A program made the position numbers and the translations under genes. A stretch of DNA of 48,685 bases. It comes from WJLY01 sp964562405. GTDB lineage: Bacteria > Joyebacterota > Joyebacteria > Joyebacterales > Joyebacteraceae. The stretch covers positions 1-48,685 of the forward strand of contig CAZLTC010000011.1 in NCBI GenBank assembly GCA_964562405.1, read 5' to 3'. Position 1 is the stretch's first letter. Every line of letters begins with the position of its first letter. Below the pieces are notes generated by a model. It worked only from the letters and a program-made list of their open reading frames with translations, was not told where the DNA came from and did not search any database. Below are positions 8,522-16,512 of this stretch, piece by piece.

Positions 8522-10024
8522 CTAGTCCGTCCTGGTCGTCACGCCGGCCGCTGTATACTCGACGACCCTTATTCTCAGTTTGTCAGCGGTCCTGAGTATC
8601 GGAAGAGACAACTCCCCTATCCGCCCCCCCGCGAGAGAGCTCGTACCGAGTCGGATGTGGGCAGCGTCCACGCTTCCCTCTCCCCGTGTCGGATCGAGAG
8701 AGTACCAGCCGTCGCCCGACCACACCTCCAGCCACATATGGTAAGCGAAACCACCGCGGAAGTGAACCACTCCGGTCGCCAATCTCGACGGGATGCCGAC
8801 CGCCCTCTCCATCGCAGCGGCGAGCACGGCGTGCTCGCTGCAGTCGCCGCTCCTCGTACGAAGCACCTCGGCGGCCGACGCGAAGCCCACGCCGAACCCT
8901 CGGTCATCGATGAGCTTCCGCACGGCACCTTCGATCCTGACCGACCTGGTCCACGGATCGGGGCCGGCTCCCCGGACTGCGTCCTCGGCCGCGCGGGCCA
9001 CTCGCGGGTCGTCCTTCTGCAGAATGGCGTTGCTCTCCAGGTACTCGGACGCCTCGCTCCCGGGTACGGCGCCTGTCGACCCGTCCGGGACCAGTCGGCG
9101 AACCCGGAGCAGCACGCCCGTGTCCGTCCGACCCTCCACCACCTGTCGCGGAGGATCAGCCAGGAGGTCACTGGGGTCTCCGCCTTCGAGCGAGATCTCG
9201 TAGAGCGCCTCGTCGACGAGTTCCGGCCTCGGGATGATCACGTTGCTGTCGACCACCATGTCCTCGGCGATGTCGGTGAGCACGATGTCGGCGCGTGTGA
9301 CCTCGCCCGTCGTCCTGAGGGTTGCCGTGGACAGCTCCGGGGCAGCCTGCGCCCAGAGTGCTCCGCTGTCGTCGCGCCACTCCCGGAAGACCACGCCCCC
9401 GTAGAGATCAGGTCTGACCTCGACAACGTGGAGCGCCCTCGTCTCTCCGGCCAGATCGAGCGTGTCGGGACCGACCACGGCCACCGAACACGTCGACACG
9501 GACTCGAAGTCCGGATCGAACGTGCGGAAGACGTAACGGTCGCCTATCCTGAAGCCCCGCTCCGCGTGGAGCATGTCGATGCCTCGAGGGAATAGCATCT
9601 CGCCCCCGACATCTATGAAGCTCGACTCCTTTCTTGCGCCCGAGGTCTTGATGAGAACATATCCGGCTGGTCGGGCACGGAGCGAGAGCGATACCTCGTC
9701 GCGCGCCATCCTCAGGACCGACTCGTAGAAGAGCGCCCGCCCACGGTCTGCCTCCGTCCATCTCTCGTCGCGCGACATCTCGGTGCGCTCTCCGAAGCGT
9801 TCGACGACCACCATGGAAGCCACGGTCGTCACGAGAGTCGAGTCCCCCCCCGCTCGAACGCTCTCGTGCACGTAGCCGACCCTCCGTCCTGCGAGGAGCG
9901 TCTCGTACCATGCGTCTCTGGTGTTTGCGCGACCTGGTCCGCTGCCGGCTGGCGTGGACGCCGCGGCGAGGAGTGACAGCGCCGCGACCACGAGAAGGCC
10001 GCAGGAGTGTGGTCGGGTAGTCAC
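8522..10024 (-). CDS. Exported transglutaminase-like cysteine-protease-fold protein
   Basis: 500 residues from GTG at 10024, chosen because GGAGGTG lies five bases upstream; an ATG at 10072 is in frame but has no such site. A signal peptide is followed by a long beta-rich region (residues about 30-310). The C-terminal transglutaminase core carries the triad Cys395 (in GDCSEHAVLAA), His429 (in AYHMWLEVW) and Asp444 (in YSLDPTRGE). Bacterial members of this family are mostly proteases or amidases rather than cross-linking enzymes. The substrate is unknown; periplasmic location is inferred from the signal peptide. It is followed by a lipoprotein gene six to forty-five bases on, depending on that gene's start. 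Confidence 0.85.
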   Translation of the reverse strand: MTTRPHSCGLLVVAALSLLAAASTPAGSGPGRANTRDAWYETLLAGRRVGYVHESVRAGGDSTLVTTVASMVVVERFGERTEMSRDERWTEADRGRALFYESVLRMARDEVSLSLRARPAGYVLIKTSGARKESSFIDVGGEMLFPRGIDMLHAERGFRIGDRYVFRTFDPDFESVSTCSVAVVGPDTLDLAGETRALHVVEVRPDLYGGVVFREWRDDSGALWAQAAPELSTATLRTTGEVTRADIVLTDIAEDMVVDSNVIIPRPELVDEALYEISLEGGDPSDLLADPPRQVVEGRTDTGVLLRVRRLVPDGSTGAVPGSEASEYLESNAILQKDDPRVARAAEDAVRGAGPDPWTRSVRIEGAVRKLIDDRGFGVGFASAAEVLRTRSGDCSEHAVLAAAMERAVGIPSRLATGVVHFRGGFAYHMWLEVWSGDGWYSLDPTRGEGSVDAAHIRLGTSSLAGGRIGELSLPILRTADKLRIRVVEYTAAGVTTRTD

Positions 10025-10083
10025 GGACGCACCTCCACGTTTCACGGCGGAGCCGACCTCGTACGACGTCATGTAGCGGGGAG

Positions 10084-10407
10084 CTAGGACTTGCCGGCCT
10101 GCTCGAGCTCGACCAGCCTCTCCTCAAGGGCCCGCTTCTGGCTCTCGAGGTGTATGAGGTTCATCTCAAGCGAGCGGATCTCGTCCCTAAGCTGCTGGCT
10201 GTCGTCCATCTGCAGCTGGGCCTTGCTGCCCTTGATCATCTCCTCGGTATTGCTCATGTCGCGCTGGATGTCGACCAGCTCCTTGCGGATGAGCACGGGG
10301 TCGTCCGGCACGTCGCCTCCCGCCTTCGTCCCGGCACAACCCGCGACGAGCAGGAACAGGAAGGCGGCCAGAAGCACGATCGGCACTACCTGTCTGCGCT
10401 GCAGCAT
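10084..10407 (-). CDS. Small coiled-coil lipoprotein
   Basis: 107 residues. Lipoprotein signal with lipobox LVAGC, then a heptad-patterned helix from about residue 37 to the end (LVDIQRDMSNTEEMIKGSKA ... LESQKRALEERLVELEQAG), predicted to form a coiled coil in the periplasm. Two ATG codons are adjacent (10410, 10407); the second has the better spacing from GGAGG. Lpp-like or scaffold roles are possible, but the sequence supports only the architecture. Leads the operon that continues with the transglutaminase-like gene 59 bases on. Confidence 0.75.
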   Translation of the reverse strand: MLQRRQVVPIVLLAAFLFLLVAGCAGTKAGGDVPDDPVLIRKELVDIQRDMSNTEEMIKGSKAQLQMDDSQQLRDEIRSLEMNLIHLESQKRALEERLVELEQAGKS

Positions 10408-10518
10408 CATTCCTCCGAATCTCCGGGGTGGGGGGTGGAACCCTGGCTCGAGTCACTCCAGCGGCCGCCCACGAAGCGCGACCGCGCCGACGCCATCAGG
10501 CACGAAACTTGAAACGTC

Positions 10519-10547
10519 ATTGTGGCAGGCGTCCGCGGGGGTGTCAA
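10519..10547 (-). promoter_or_regulatory. Promoter for the coiled-coil lipoprotein operon
   Basis: Minus strand TTGACA (10542-10547), 17-bp spacer, CACAAT (10519-10524). Divergent from the promoter at 10589. Confidence 0.6.
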
Positions 10548-10588
10548 CGACTTTGCTCCCCGACAGGGCGCCGACTCCCCGGGCCTCC

Positions 10589-10617
10589 TTGACACGCGAT
10601 GCTCGGAGTGTCAGAAT
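10589..10617 (+). promoter_or_regulatory. Promoter for the sigma-like HTH gene
   Basis: TTGACA (10589-10594), 17-bp spacer, CAGAAT (10612-10617), about 80 bases before the GTG at 10700. Confidence 0.6.
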
Positions 10618-10699
10618 CAAAGGTGGTAGGGAACGCACGGTGCGACGTCGCAGAAAGCTGCCAACGCGTGCCGGCGCAACCCCCAGGAAGAGGTGAAGG

Positions 10700-11242
10700 G
10701 TGCAGAAGTGGCAGGAGTTCGAGACTGAGATAGCGCGCATCGCCGCAAGGCTGACGCCGGACGAGATGCTCCAGCAGGATCTCGCCCAGGAGATGCGCAT
10801 AGACATATGGCGCGCGCCTGAGGGAAAGCCCCACGGCTGGTACCTGTCGAGCGCGCGCTGGAAGGCGCTCAAGTTCATGACCCGCACGGCGATCGATTGT
10901 CCTGACGGCGACCTCGACAGACAGATGGTCTTCTACGGAGTGCTCGGAGACGTCGACCCGGAGATCGTGAGGTTCATCCCCAGCGACTGGCACGAGATCC
11001 TGATGACCTCCCCCATCGACATGGTAGAGGGGGCGCTTGCCCTCTCGGTAGAGGTGGGCGATACGCTTGCGCAGCTCACGCAGCGGCAGCAGCAGATTGC
11101 ATACGCTTTGGCGGAGGGATTCACACAAGCAGAAATCGCTGAGGCCCTGTCCATATCGAGACGCACCGTGGCCAACGAACTCGCACGGATACGGGCCGCT
11201 CTCCAGGACATCAGAGAATCGCCCTATTACAGGGCCTCCTGA
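10700..11242 (+). CDS. Sigma-70-region-4-like / LuxR-type HTH protein
   Basis: 180 residues from GTG, with GAAGAGGTGA upstream. The C-terminal 45 residues are a clear HTH of the sigma region 4/GerE type (LTQRQQQIAYALAEGFTQAE, then IAEALSISRRTVANELARIR). The N-terminal 110 residues contain a short sigma region 2-like helical part (LAQEMRIDIWRAPEGKPHGW, then YLSSARWKALKFM) and a linker. The size and order fit a minimal ECF-like sigma factor, but the region 2 match is weak, so a plain transcription factor is also possible. No anti-sigma gene is adjacent. Strong terminators follow. Confidence 0.65.
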   Translation: MQKWQEFETEIARIAARLTPDEMLQQDLAQEMRIDIWRAPEGKPHGWYLSSARWKALKFMTRTAIDCPDGDLDRQMVFYGVLGDVDPEIVRFIPSDWHEILMTSPIDMVEGALALSVEVGDTLAQLTQRQQQIAYALAEGFTQAEIAEALSISRRTVANELARIRAALQDIRESPYYRAS

Positions 11243-11351
11243 GGGCCGCGCGGGCGGCCGGAGGCACGCGAGCCGGCCGCCGCCGAGAAAAGCAGTCCCG
11301 GGCTCAGATTTCGTTGCACATTCAGAGGGCCTTCCCGGTATTAATGTATTG

Positions 11352-11375
11352 AAGGGGCCAAATGGCCCCTTTTTC
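11352..11375 (+). terminator. Rho-independent terminator
   Basis: 8-bp stem AAGGGGCC/GGCCCCTT with loop AAAT, followed by TTTC. It ends the sigma-like gene's transcript. Confidence 0.85.
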
Positions 11376-11408
11376 TATTCGGGGTCGTCCAAGACCCCTG
11401 GAATGTCC

Positions 11409-11432
11409 AAGGGGCGCCAGCCGGCGCCCCTT
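11409..11432. terminator. Second hairpin, likely bidirectional terminator
   Basis: 10-bp stem AAGGGGCGCC/GGCGCCCCTT with loop AGCC, then GTTGTTGG. It lies 41 bases beyond the stop of the convergent minus-strand operon and can end transcripts from both sides. Confidence 0.65.
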
Positions 11433-11473
11433 GTTGTTGGTTCTGCCTGATACCGGTCGTTCGCGGCGTGCGG

Positions 11474-12421
11474 CTAGTTCTCGCCACCGGAGAGACCGCT
11501 CCCCCAAATGCCCACAAGCTCGGCCCGCTCGTTCTCGTCGAGGCCGTCTGCCGCGCTGTCGCCCGCAACCCCGTGCTCAGGTCCTTCCTCGCGCACAAAG
11601 AGCGAGACGACGGAGTTCAGCGCCCGCTCCAGCGAGACGCGGTCCGAGACCACGATGGGATTGGCCACGTGGTCGCCGGGCGTCACGGTGAAGCTCCCCG
11701 GCGACACCGAGACACGGGCGAGAGGCCTTCCTGCCAGCTCGAACGCGACCCCTCCATCCGACTGGGTCTCCACGACGCGGCCGTCGAGACCATCCACGCC
11801 AGACCTGAAGAGCTTGAGAAGGGTCAGTACCGACTCGGACTCGATCTCGTCCTTGAGCCTGACCGGAACTCCCAGAACGCTGTCCGTCTCGACGGCTCCC
11901 GACCCCGCGGCCGCGAGGGGCGCTTCCCGCCGGGGCGACGCCGACGCCGCGGCCTCGCCCGCCGGGTCGTCCGTGGATGCGACCTCCTCGAGCATGAGTT
12001 CGCTCTCGCCGTCGATTATGAAGTGCTCGGCCCTCACCAGCCTGACGCGCATCCCACTGAGAACCGACAGCGCGCGGAGGACGCCTCTCGGGAAGCCGCC
12101 CGCCACGAACACGATCTCGGGCCGGTCCATCTCCTGGATGCCGTCGCGCGCGTAAGCCCTCATGAAGAGCCTGCCGTTCTCCTCGATCCAGGCCAGGTGC
12201 TCGAACACACGTGCCGGAACGCTCTCGGCGTCTCCCGAAACCACGTCGACGAAGACGGGCCTGCCTCCCTCTCCCACCATCAGTATGTCCACTCCGGTGG
12301 CTCCCTGAGCGTCGGCATCGATGACCACGGCTCCCCGGCTCAGCTCGTCCGCGCGCCCCCCGATCAGCTCCCGCAGAGCAGCAGGCCGCGGAAGGGGCGC
12401 CTTCTCGATCCGTCTCTTCAT
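11474..12421 (-). CDS. Unknown protein, last gene of the ParA-CBM48/MinD-like operon
   Basis: 315 residues, no signal peptide. The N-terminal half (about 25-150) is alpha/beta, with GVDILMVGEGGRPVFVDVVS at residues 43-62. This resembles the core strand pair of PD-(D/E)XK nuclease-fold proteins, but the ExK element is absent (Asp59-Val60-Val61), so if the fold is right the site is degenerate. A Ser/Ala/Pro-rich linker (about 155-180) joins a C-terminal domain with a conserved-looking GVPVRLKDEIESESVLTLLK segment. It starts 22 bases after the MinD-like gene and is certainly co-transcribed. Function unknown; the fold statement is a weak inference. Confidence 0.65.
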   Translation of the reverse strand: MKRRIEKAPLPRPAALRELIGGRADELSRGAVVIDADAQGATGVDILMVGEGGRPVFVDVVSGDAESVPARVFEHLAWIEENGRLFMRAYARDGIQEMDRPEIVFVAGGFPRGVLRALSVLSGMRVRLVRAEHFIIDGESELMLEEVASTDDPAGEAAASASPRREAPLAAAGSGAVETDSVLGVPVRLKDEIESESVLTLLKLFRSGVDGLDGRVVETQSDGGVAFELAGRPLARVSVSPGSFTVTPGDHVANPIVVSDRVSLERALNSVVSLFVREEGPEHGVAGDSAADGLDENERAELVGIWGSGLSGGEN

Positions 12422-12443
12422 GATCCGTCTCCGTTCGAGCCCG

Positions 12444-13388
12444 CTACTCAGGCCCGCCTGTGAGGTAAGCCTCCGCTCCCCTCAGTGCCAGCGCGTTCGA
12501 TGCGATCTCTCTCAGGAGGAGCGCGGACGTTGCGTCAGGCCGCGACCTCACCATGACTCCTTGTTCTCTCTGCAGAGCTCCGAGAGCGGGCTCGCGAACG
12601 ACGCCCCCCAGGAACCGTACGTCCATAGACAACAGACGCTGTGCTGCCAGTCGCATCTTCGCGTAGAAAGCTCGCGCGTAGGATGTGCTCGGCGCCCTGT
12701 TCACCACGAGGCCGGCCGAGCGGGCGCCGCCCTCCCTCGACAACCTCGCGAGCGCGGCGTATGCCTCGATGAAGCCCTCTCTCCCCGACCCCGCCACGAC
12801 TATGAAGTGCGTGCGGGGGGAACTCCCATTGAAAAGACAGGGTGCGGATCGGAGCGGCGAATCGACGACGGCGTAGTCGAGCGCGTACTCGCCTCCATCG
12901 GGAAGGCCCACGCTCACTCCGAAGACCCCGGCGTCGTCGTCCGCGCCCTCCGGTACTTCCAGCGGGCCGTCGATGACCACGAGCCCTGAGTCGGTCAGGA
13001 CGTTGGGTGCTCGGGTGCCGTCTCCGGTGAGTGGAGACAGGTAATGCCACGACGGAAGTCCCAGATAGAAGCGGGCGTTCGGAAGGCGCGGGTCGGCGTC
13101 GTAGAATCCGACTCTCCCGTGCGCGACGAGCGCCTGCGCCACGTTGACAGCCACCGTCGACTTGCCCGGCGCCCCGTCGCCGCCCGTCACGACAAAGACT
13201 CGCGTGACGTGCGCCGGCTCGGCACGCTCGGCCGCGTGCGGCTCGGCCCCGCCGTCCAGTTGCGTTCCCGGGCTATCGACAGCGGATGCGTCGAACCCGG
13301 TCTCCGCTCTGGGTTCCGTTCCGGAGAAGAACAGGTGGGAAACATCTGCCAGTGTCTTCGGAGTCCTGTTGCTCGAACCCTCGCTCAT
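12444..13388 (-). CDS. MinD/FlhG-like P-loop ATPase
   Basis: 314 residues. A poorly ordered N-terminus (about 60 residues) precedes a deviant Walker A at about residues 67-77 (VTGGDGAPGKSTVAVN), followed by VGFYDADPRLPNARFYLGLP (switch I/A') and YALDYAVVDSPL (Walker B). Walker A has the GKS of SIMIBI ATPases, but the signature first Lys of KGGxGKT is not in its usual place, and GDGAPGKS has an extra residue. Related MinD/FlhG/ParA proteins dimerise on ATP and position cell structures. The second gene of a three-gene operon, 54 bases after the ParA-CBM48 gene; weak ribosome-binding site. Confidence 0.75.
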   Translation of the reverse strand: MSEGSSNRTPKTLADVSHLFFSGTEPRAETGFDASAVDSPGTQLDGGAEPHAAERAEPAHVTRVFVVTGGDGAPGKSTVAVNVAQALVAHGRVGFYDADPRLPNARFYLGLPSWHYLSPLTGDGTRAPNVLTDSGLVVIDGPLEVPEGADDDAGVFGVSVGLPDGGEYALDYAVVDSPLRSAPCLFNGSSPRTHFIVVAGSGREGFIEAYAALARLSREGGARSAGLVVNRAPSTSYARAFYAKMRLAAQRLLSMDVRFLGGVVREPALGALQREQGVMVRSRPDATSALLLREIASNALALRGAEAYLTGGPE

Positions 13389-13442
13389 GTCGTCCCGTCC
13401 GAAGATTGTATGTAATGGTCGTCTCGCCTCGTTCGGCGGACG

Positions 13443-14564
13443 CTAGTCCCTCCGATATACCTCGACCACGCAGTCGTCGTTGGGAGTCGTACGGTTCTCG
13501 TTGGCCGGGTCCGGCCTCCAGATGCCGTCGATCACGTACTTGTAGAGGTGCCTTCCGGGCGGCAGGTCGAGTGTCGCGTGCCAGACGCCGTTGGGATTGC
13601 GCGTCAGCGCGATGCCGTGTTCGCGGTCCCATCCGTTGAAGCTCCCGATCAGCTCAACCTCGTTGGCCTCAGGAGCGACGAGCGAGAACAGCACGCCGCC
13701 CTCGACGAAGTGCGGTCCAGGCTGGGAGAGGATCCAGTCGTCCATCCCCGGCTCGAGCTGCGAATCGTCCGCGAGCGTCTCGATCACGGGGTCCTCGGTC
13801 TCGACGCTGCCCTCTGAATCCATGATCTCGTGGGCCAGGTCGCGGTAGTCCCTCGCGCCCGTGCAGCTCTTGGCGTAGTGCGATATCGCGACGCCCCAGT
13901 TGGCGGCCTCCCTGAAGCGGATCGTATTGCGGATCACGGTCGTGAACATCTCGCGGCCGAACCGCGTCTGCGCTTCGCGCAGGAACTCCCGCGCGAATCG
14001 TGTCCGCCCGTCGAACATCGTCAGAAGCACGCGCACGCGCTTGCGAAGCCCAAGCTGACTCCTGACAAGGGCTATCGTCTCCATCACCTTCATGGCGCCC
14101 TGAAGCGAGAAGTACGAGGGTTCCATTACGACGAACGCCTCGCGGCAGGCCACGATGGCGTTGAACGTGAGCAGCCCGACGCTGGGCGGGCAGTCGACGA
14201 GGACGTAGTCGTAGTCCGACCCGCACGCGTCGAGCTTCCTGCGGAGCCTGTTCTCGCGATCCGGCTGTCCGGAGAGCTGCTGCTCCACGGCGGACAGCAC
14301 CACGTTCGACGGAACGATGTCCAGACGCTCACTGACGGTTATGGCCGCGTCACGGACGTGAAGCCCGGGGTCCATCAGGAGGTCGTAGGTCGTCCGGTCG
14401 AGGTCTTCGGTGTCGATCCCCAGCCCCATCGAGGCGTGCGACTGAGGATCGCAGTCGACCAGGAGAACCTTCCTCCCGGAGTCCGCGATGTAGGAGGCCA
14501 GGCTGATGGAGGTGGTCGTCTTGCCACACCCACCCTTCTGATTCACTATGGCGATCGTCCTCAT
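13443..14564 (-). CDS. ParA/Soj-family ATPase fused to a C-terminal CBM48-like glycogen-binding module
   Basis: 373 residues from ATG at 14564 (GAGGGA upstream; an in-frame GTG at 14663 would add a Pro/Arg-rich tail and lies upstream of the -35 region's transcript). Residues 1-260 are a full ParA: deviant Walker A with signature Lys (NQKGGCGKTTT, K10 and K15), VLLVDCDPQSHASMGLG (A'), DYVLVDCPPSVG (Walker B). A linker rich in Glu/Asp follows. Residues 283-373 form an early-set CBM48/AMPK-beta-type domain: VELIGSFNGWD, then LDLPPGRHLYKYVIDGIW. ParA proteins move or place cargo by ATP-dependent dimerisation; the added module suggests alpha-glucan or a related surface as partner (inference). No parB gene is adjacent. 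Leads the operon with the MinD-like and unknown genes. Confidence 0.9.
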   Translation of the reverse strand: MRTIAIVNQKGGCGKTTTSISLASYIADSGRKVLLVDCDPQSHASMGLGIDTEDLDRTTYDLLMDPGLHVRDAAITVSERLDIVPSNVVLSAVEQQLSGQPDRENRLRRKLDACGSDYDYVLVDCPPSVGLLTFNAIVACREAFVVMEPSYFSLQGAMKVMETIALVRSQLGLRKRVRVLLTMFDGRTRFAREFLREAQTRFGREMFTTVIRNTIRFREAANWGVAISHYAKSCTGARDYRDLAHEIMDSEGSVETEDPVIETLADDSQLEPGMDDWILSQPGPHFVEGGVLFSLVAPEANEVELIGSFNGWDREHGIALTRNPNGVWHATLDLPPGRHLYKYVIDGIWRPDPANENRTTPNDDCVVEVYRRD

Positions 14565-14698
14565 GACTTCCCTCGGGTTTGCGGCGGGATCCGCCGCGGT
14601 CCGGGCACGCAGACATCCGGCGCGGGTCGGGGGGCACTCGTGAGCGACCCCGGTCCGCACCATCTTCGTCTCGCGCTCGATGTGGGATCGGCACCGAG

Positions 14699-14727
14699 AA
14701 GGTACCCGACAATGTACTGATTGTCAA
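14699..14727 (-). promoter_or_regulatory. Promoter of the ParA-CBM48 operon with embedded inverted repeat
   Basis: Minus strand TTGACA (14722-14727), 17-bp spacer, TACCTT (14699-14704). The inverted repeat GACAAT-N6-ATTGTC (14708-14725) overlaps the -35 box and the spacer, a position typical of a repressor operator. ParA-type proteins often autoregulate, but the binding factor is unknown. Confidence 0.6.
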
Positions 14728-14769
14728 GCGGCTTCTCCCCGGAACCGCCTTGGGGTGGGCCGATTGCTG

Positions 14770-14798
14770 TTGACTTGCAGACTGAATAGTAGTTAGCT
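14770..14798 (+). promoter_or_regulatory. Promoter of the DUF6588-like barrel operon
   Basis: TTGACT (14770-14775), 17-bp spacer, TTAGCT (14793-14798), about 50 bases before the ATG at 14852. The -10 is imperfect. Divergent from the ParA operon promoter. Confidence 0.45.
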
Positions 14799-14851
14799 AC
14801 GCGTCACGGAAGCAGTCAGGAAGTCTGGCACGTGAAGAGAGGGAGGAAGAG

Positions 14852-15760
14852 ATGGTGGCTCCAGCTCGTCTCCTCACGATCGCAGCGTGCGCCGCGCTCC
14901 TATTGTTGGCTGTGGGGACGGCAAGCGCCCAGATCGAGGAACAGGTATCGGCCTACACCGGCGACAATGCGAAGAGCTATCTGGAACCGCTCTCCCAGGC
15001 CATCGGAGCGGATCTGACCAGTGCTATCTGGACCTCGGCGTACATTCCGCTGGAGAATGCGTTCCACCTGAGCATCGAAACGCGCGTGGTTGGACTCATC
15101 TTCAGCGACGACATGAGGACGTTCACGGCCACGACGGAAGCGGGGTTCTCCCCCGAGACGCCGCAGGAGGCTCCGACGGTCATCGGAGATGGCGATGCCA
15201 TAATCATCACCGGAGACGAGAGCGCGAGCTTTGCCTTCCCCGGCGGGTTCGACGTCAACTCGTTCGCCATCGCCGTCCCTCAGATCAAGATCGGGGCGTA
15301 CAAGGGCACGGAGGTCATGATCCGCTACTTCGCCATGAACACTGGAGACCTGGAGGTCGGCGACATCGCCCTCTACGGTTTCGGAGTCCACCACAGCATC
15401 TCCCAGTACATGGCGCCCGGCTTTCCGGTGGACCTGGCCGCCGGCGTCTTCTATCAGAAGATGACCGTCGGCAAGGAACTCATGGATGCCACGGCCTATT
15501 CTTTCGGGGTCCAGGCAAGCAAGCGTTACCCCGCCGGTTTCGCCATCGTCGAGCCTTACGCCAGTCTCGGCCTCGACATGTTCTCCAACAACGTCAAGTA
15601 CAAGAGCAACGCCCAGACGGTGAACCTGGAATACGAAACGGACACGTCGCTCGACTTCACGGTTGGTCTCAACCTCCACGCGGCGTTCCTGACTCTGAAC
15701 GGCGAGTACAGCATCTCGGGCCAGAACACGTTCGCCTTTGGCTTTGGCCTCGGCTTCTAG
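14852..15760 (+). CDS. Outer-membrane barrel protein, DUF6588-like
   Basis: 302 residues with a signal peptide (cleavage near ASAQI). An N-terminal helix (IEEQVSAYTGDNAKSYLEPL) is followed by about twelve strands and a C-terminal barrel strand ending FGFGLGF. The opening 'YxxxNAxxYLxPLxxxxGADLTSxIW' pattern is that of the DUF6588 outer-membrane family of FCB bacteria. Transport or structural role unknown. GGGAGG lies nine bases before ATG. Followed after 26 bases by an exported protein gene, probably one operon. Confidence 0.75.
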   Translation: MVAPARLLTIAACAALLLLAVGTASAQIEEQVSAYTGDNAKSYLEPLSQAIGADLTSAIWTSAYIPLENAFHLSIETRVVGLIFSDDMRTFTATTEAGFSPETPQEAPTVIGDGDAIIITGDESASFAFPGGFDVNSFAIAVPQIKIGAYKGTEVMIRYFAMNTGDLEVGDIALYGFGVHHSISQYMAPGFPVDLAAGVFYQKMTVGKELMDATAYSFGVQASKRYPAGFAIVEPYASLGLDMFSNNVKYKSNAQTVNLEYETDTSLDFTVGLNLHAAFLTLNGEYSISGQNTFAFGFGLGF

Positions 15761-15786
15761 CCCAACCTGTGAAAGGAGAGTGACCA

Positions 15787-16395
15787 ATGAAGAAGCTTAC
15801 CTGGATCGTCGCTCTGCTCCTGGTCGGGCTGGCCGTGGGCGGCAGCGACTGTATCCTCGAGGACAAGGTGGTACAGCTCGTCATACTGGGCGATGCCTGC
15901 ACGGACGAGTTCGACGAGTACCACACGACCGACAACTGGACGACACCGGACACCTACGACGTGTCGGACGACCTCGACCAGATCCTCGCGGACAACGGCA
16001 TCGACAAGGACCAGATCATCAGCGCGAAGCTCATCAGCGCCGCTTACATGGTCACCGACGCACCGGTTCACGACTGGGATCTGTCCGGCACGATAACGGT
16101 CGAATACGACTCCGGAGAGCAGGTGATCGTCGACTACACGAACCAGTCTCTCTGGGAGATTGACGGCGTCGCGAAGTACGCCGACCTCAACGAGGCCGGT
16201 GTCGAGGTTTTCAACGGCGCGATCGAGGACTACCTGAACGGCCTTTCGCCCGTCCTGACGTTCAGAGTCCGGAACGGAGACGTGACCCCGACCCCGGACG
16301 GCGAGGACCCGATCGACTTCAAGTGGGTCGCGTGCCTCAAGATCTACGTGGTCGTGGAGCAGGACTACGAGTGGCCTGACATCTTCCGCGGGTAG
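15787..16395 (+). CDS. Exported protein of unknown function
   Basis: 202 residues. Signal peptide MKKLTWIVALLLVGLAVGGS; the next residues include Cys22, but there is no clear lipobox. The mature part is acidic (many Asp/Glu) and probably a beta-sandwich: LVILGDACTDEFDEYHTTDN, a helical DLDQILADNGI segment, then strands such as DLSGTITVEYDSGEQVIVDY. AAAGGAG lies eight bases before ATG. It shares the operon with the barrel gene, so it may be its periplasmic or surface partner (inference). No family recognised. Confidence 0.7.
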   Translation: MKKLTWIVALLLVGLAVGGSDCILEDKVVQLVILGDACTDEFDEYHTTDNWTTPDTYDVSDDLDQILADNGIDKDQIISAKLISAAYMVTDAPVHDWDLSGTITVEYDSGEQVIVDYTNQSLWEIDGVAKYADLNEAGVEVFNGAIEDYLNGLSPVLTFRVRNGDVTPTPDGEDPIDFKWVACLKIYVVVEQDYEWPDIFRG

Positions 16396-16479
16396 GCCGC
16401 GCTCAGGCGTCGGTCGGTGAGACCAGCCTGTCGAGCGTGAGGCCATGCGACGCGATGCGTGAAGAGATGCGTGAGTAAG

Positions 16480-16509
16480 AGACCGCCGGGGGCACTCTCC
16501 CGGCGGTCT
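16480..16509. terminator. Bidirectional terminator between convergent genes
   Basis: 11-bp stem AGACCGCCGGG/CCCGGCGGTCT, 8-base loop, then TCTTT on the plus strand. It lies between the exported-protein gene and the stop codon of the PAP2-like gene. Confidence 0.8.
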
Positions 16510-16512
16510 TCT

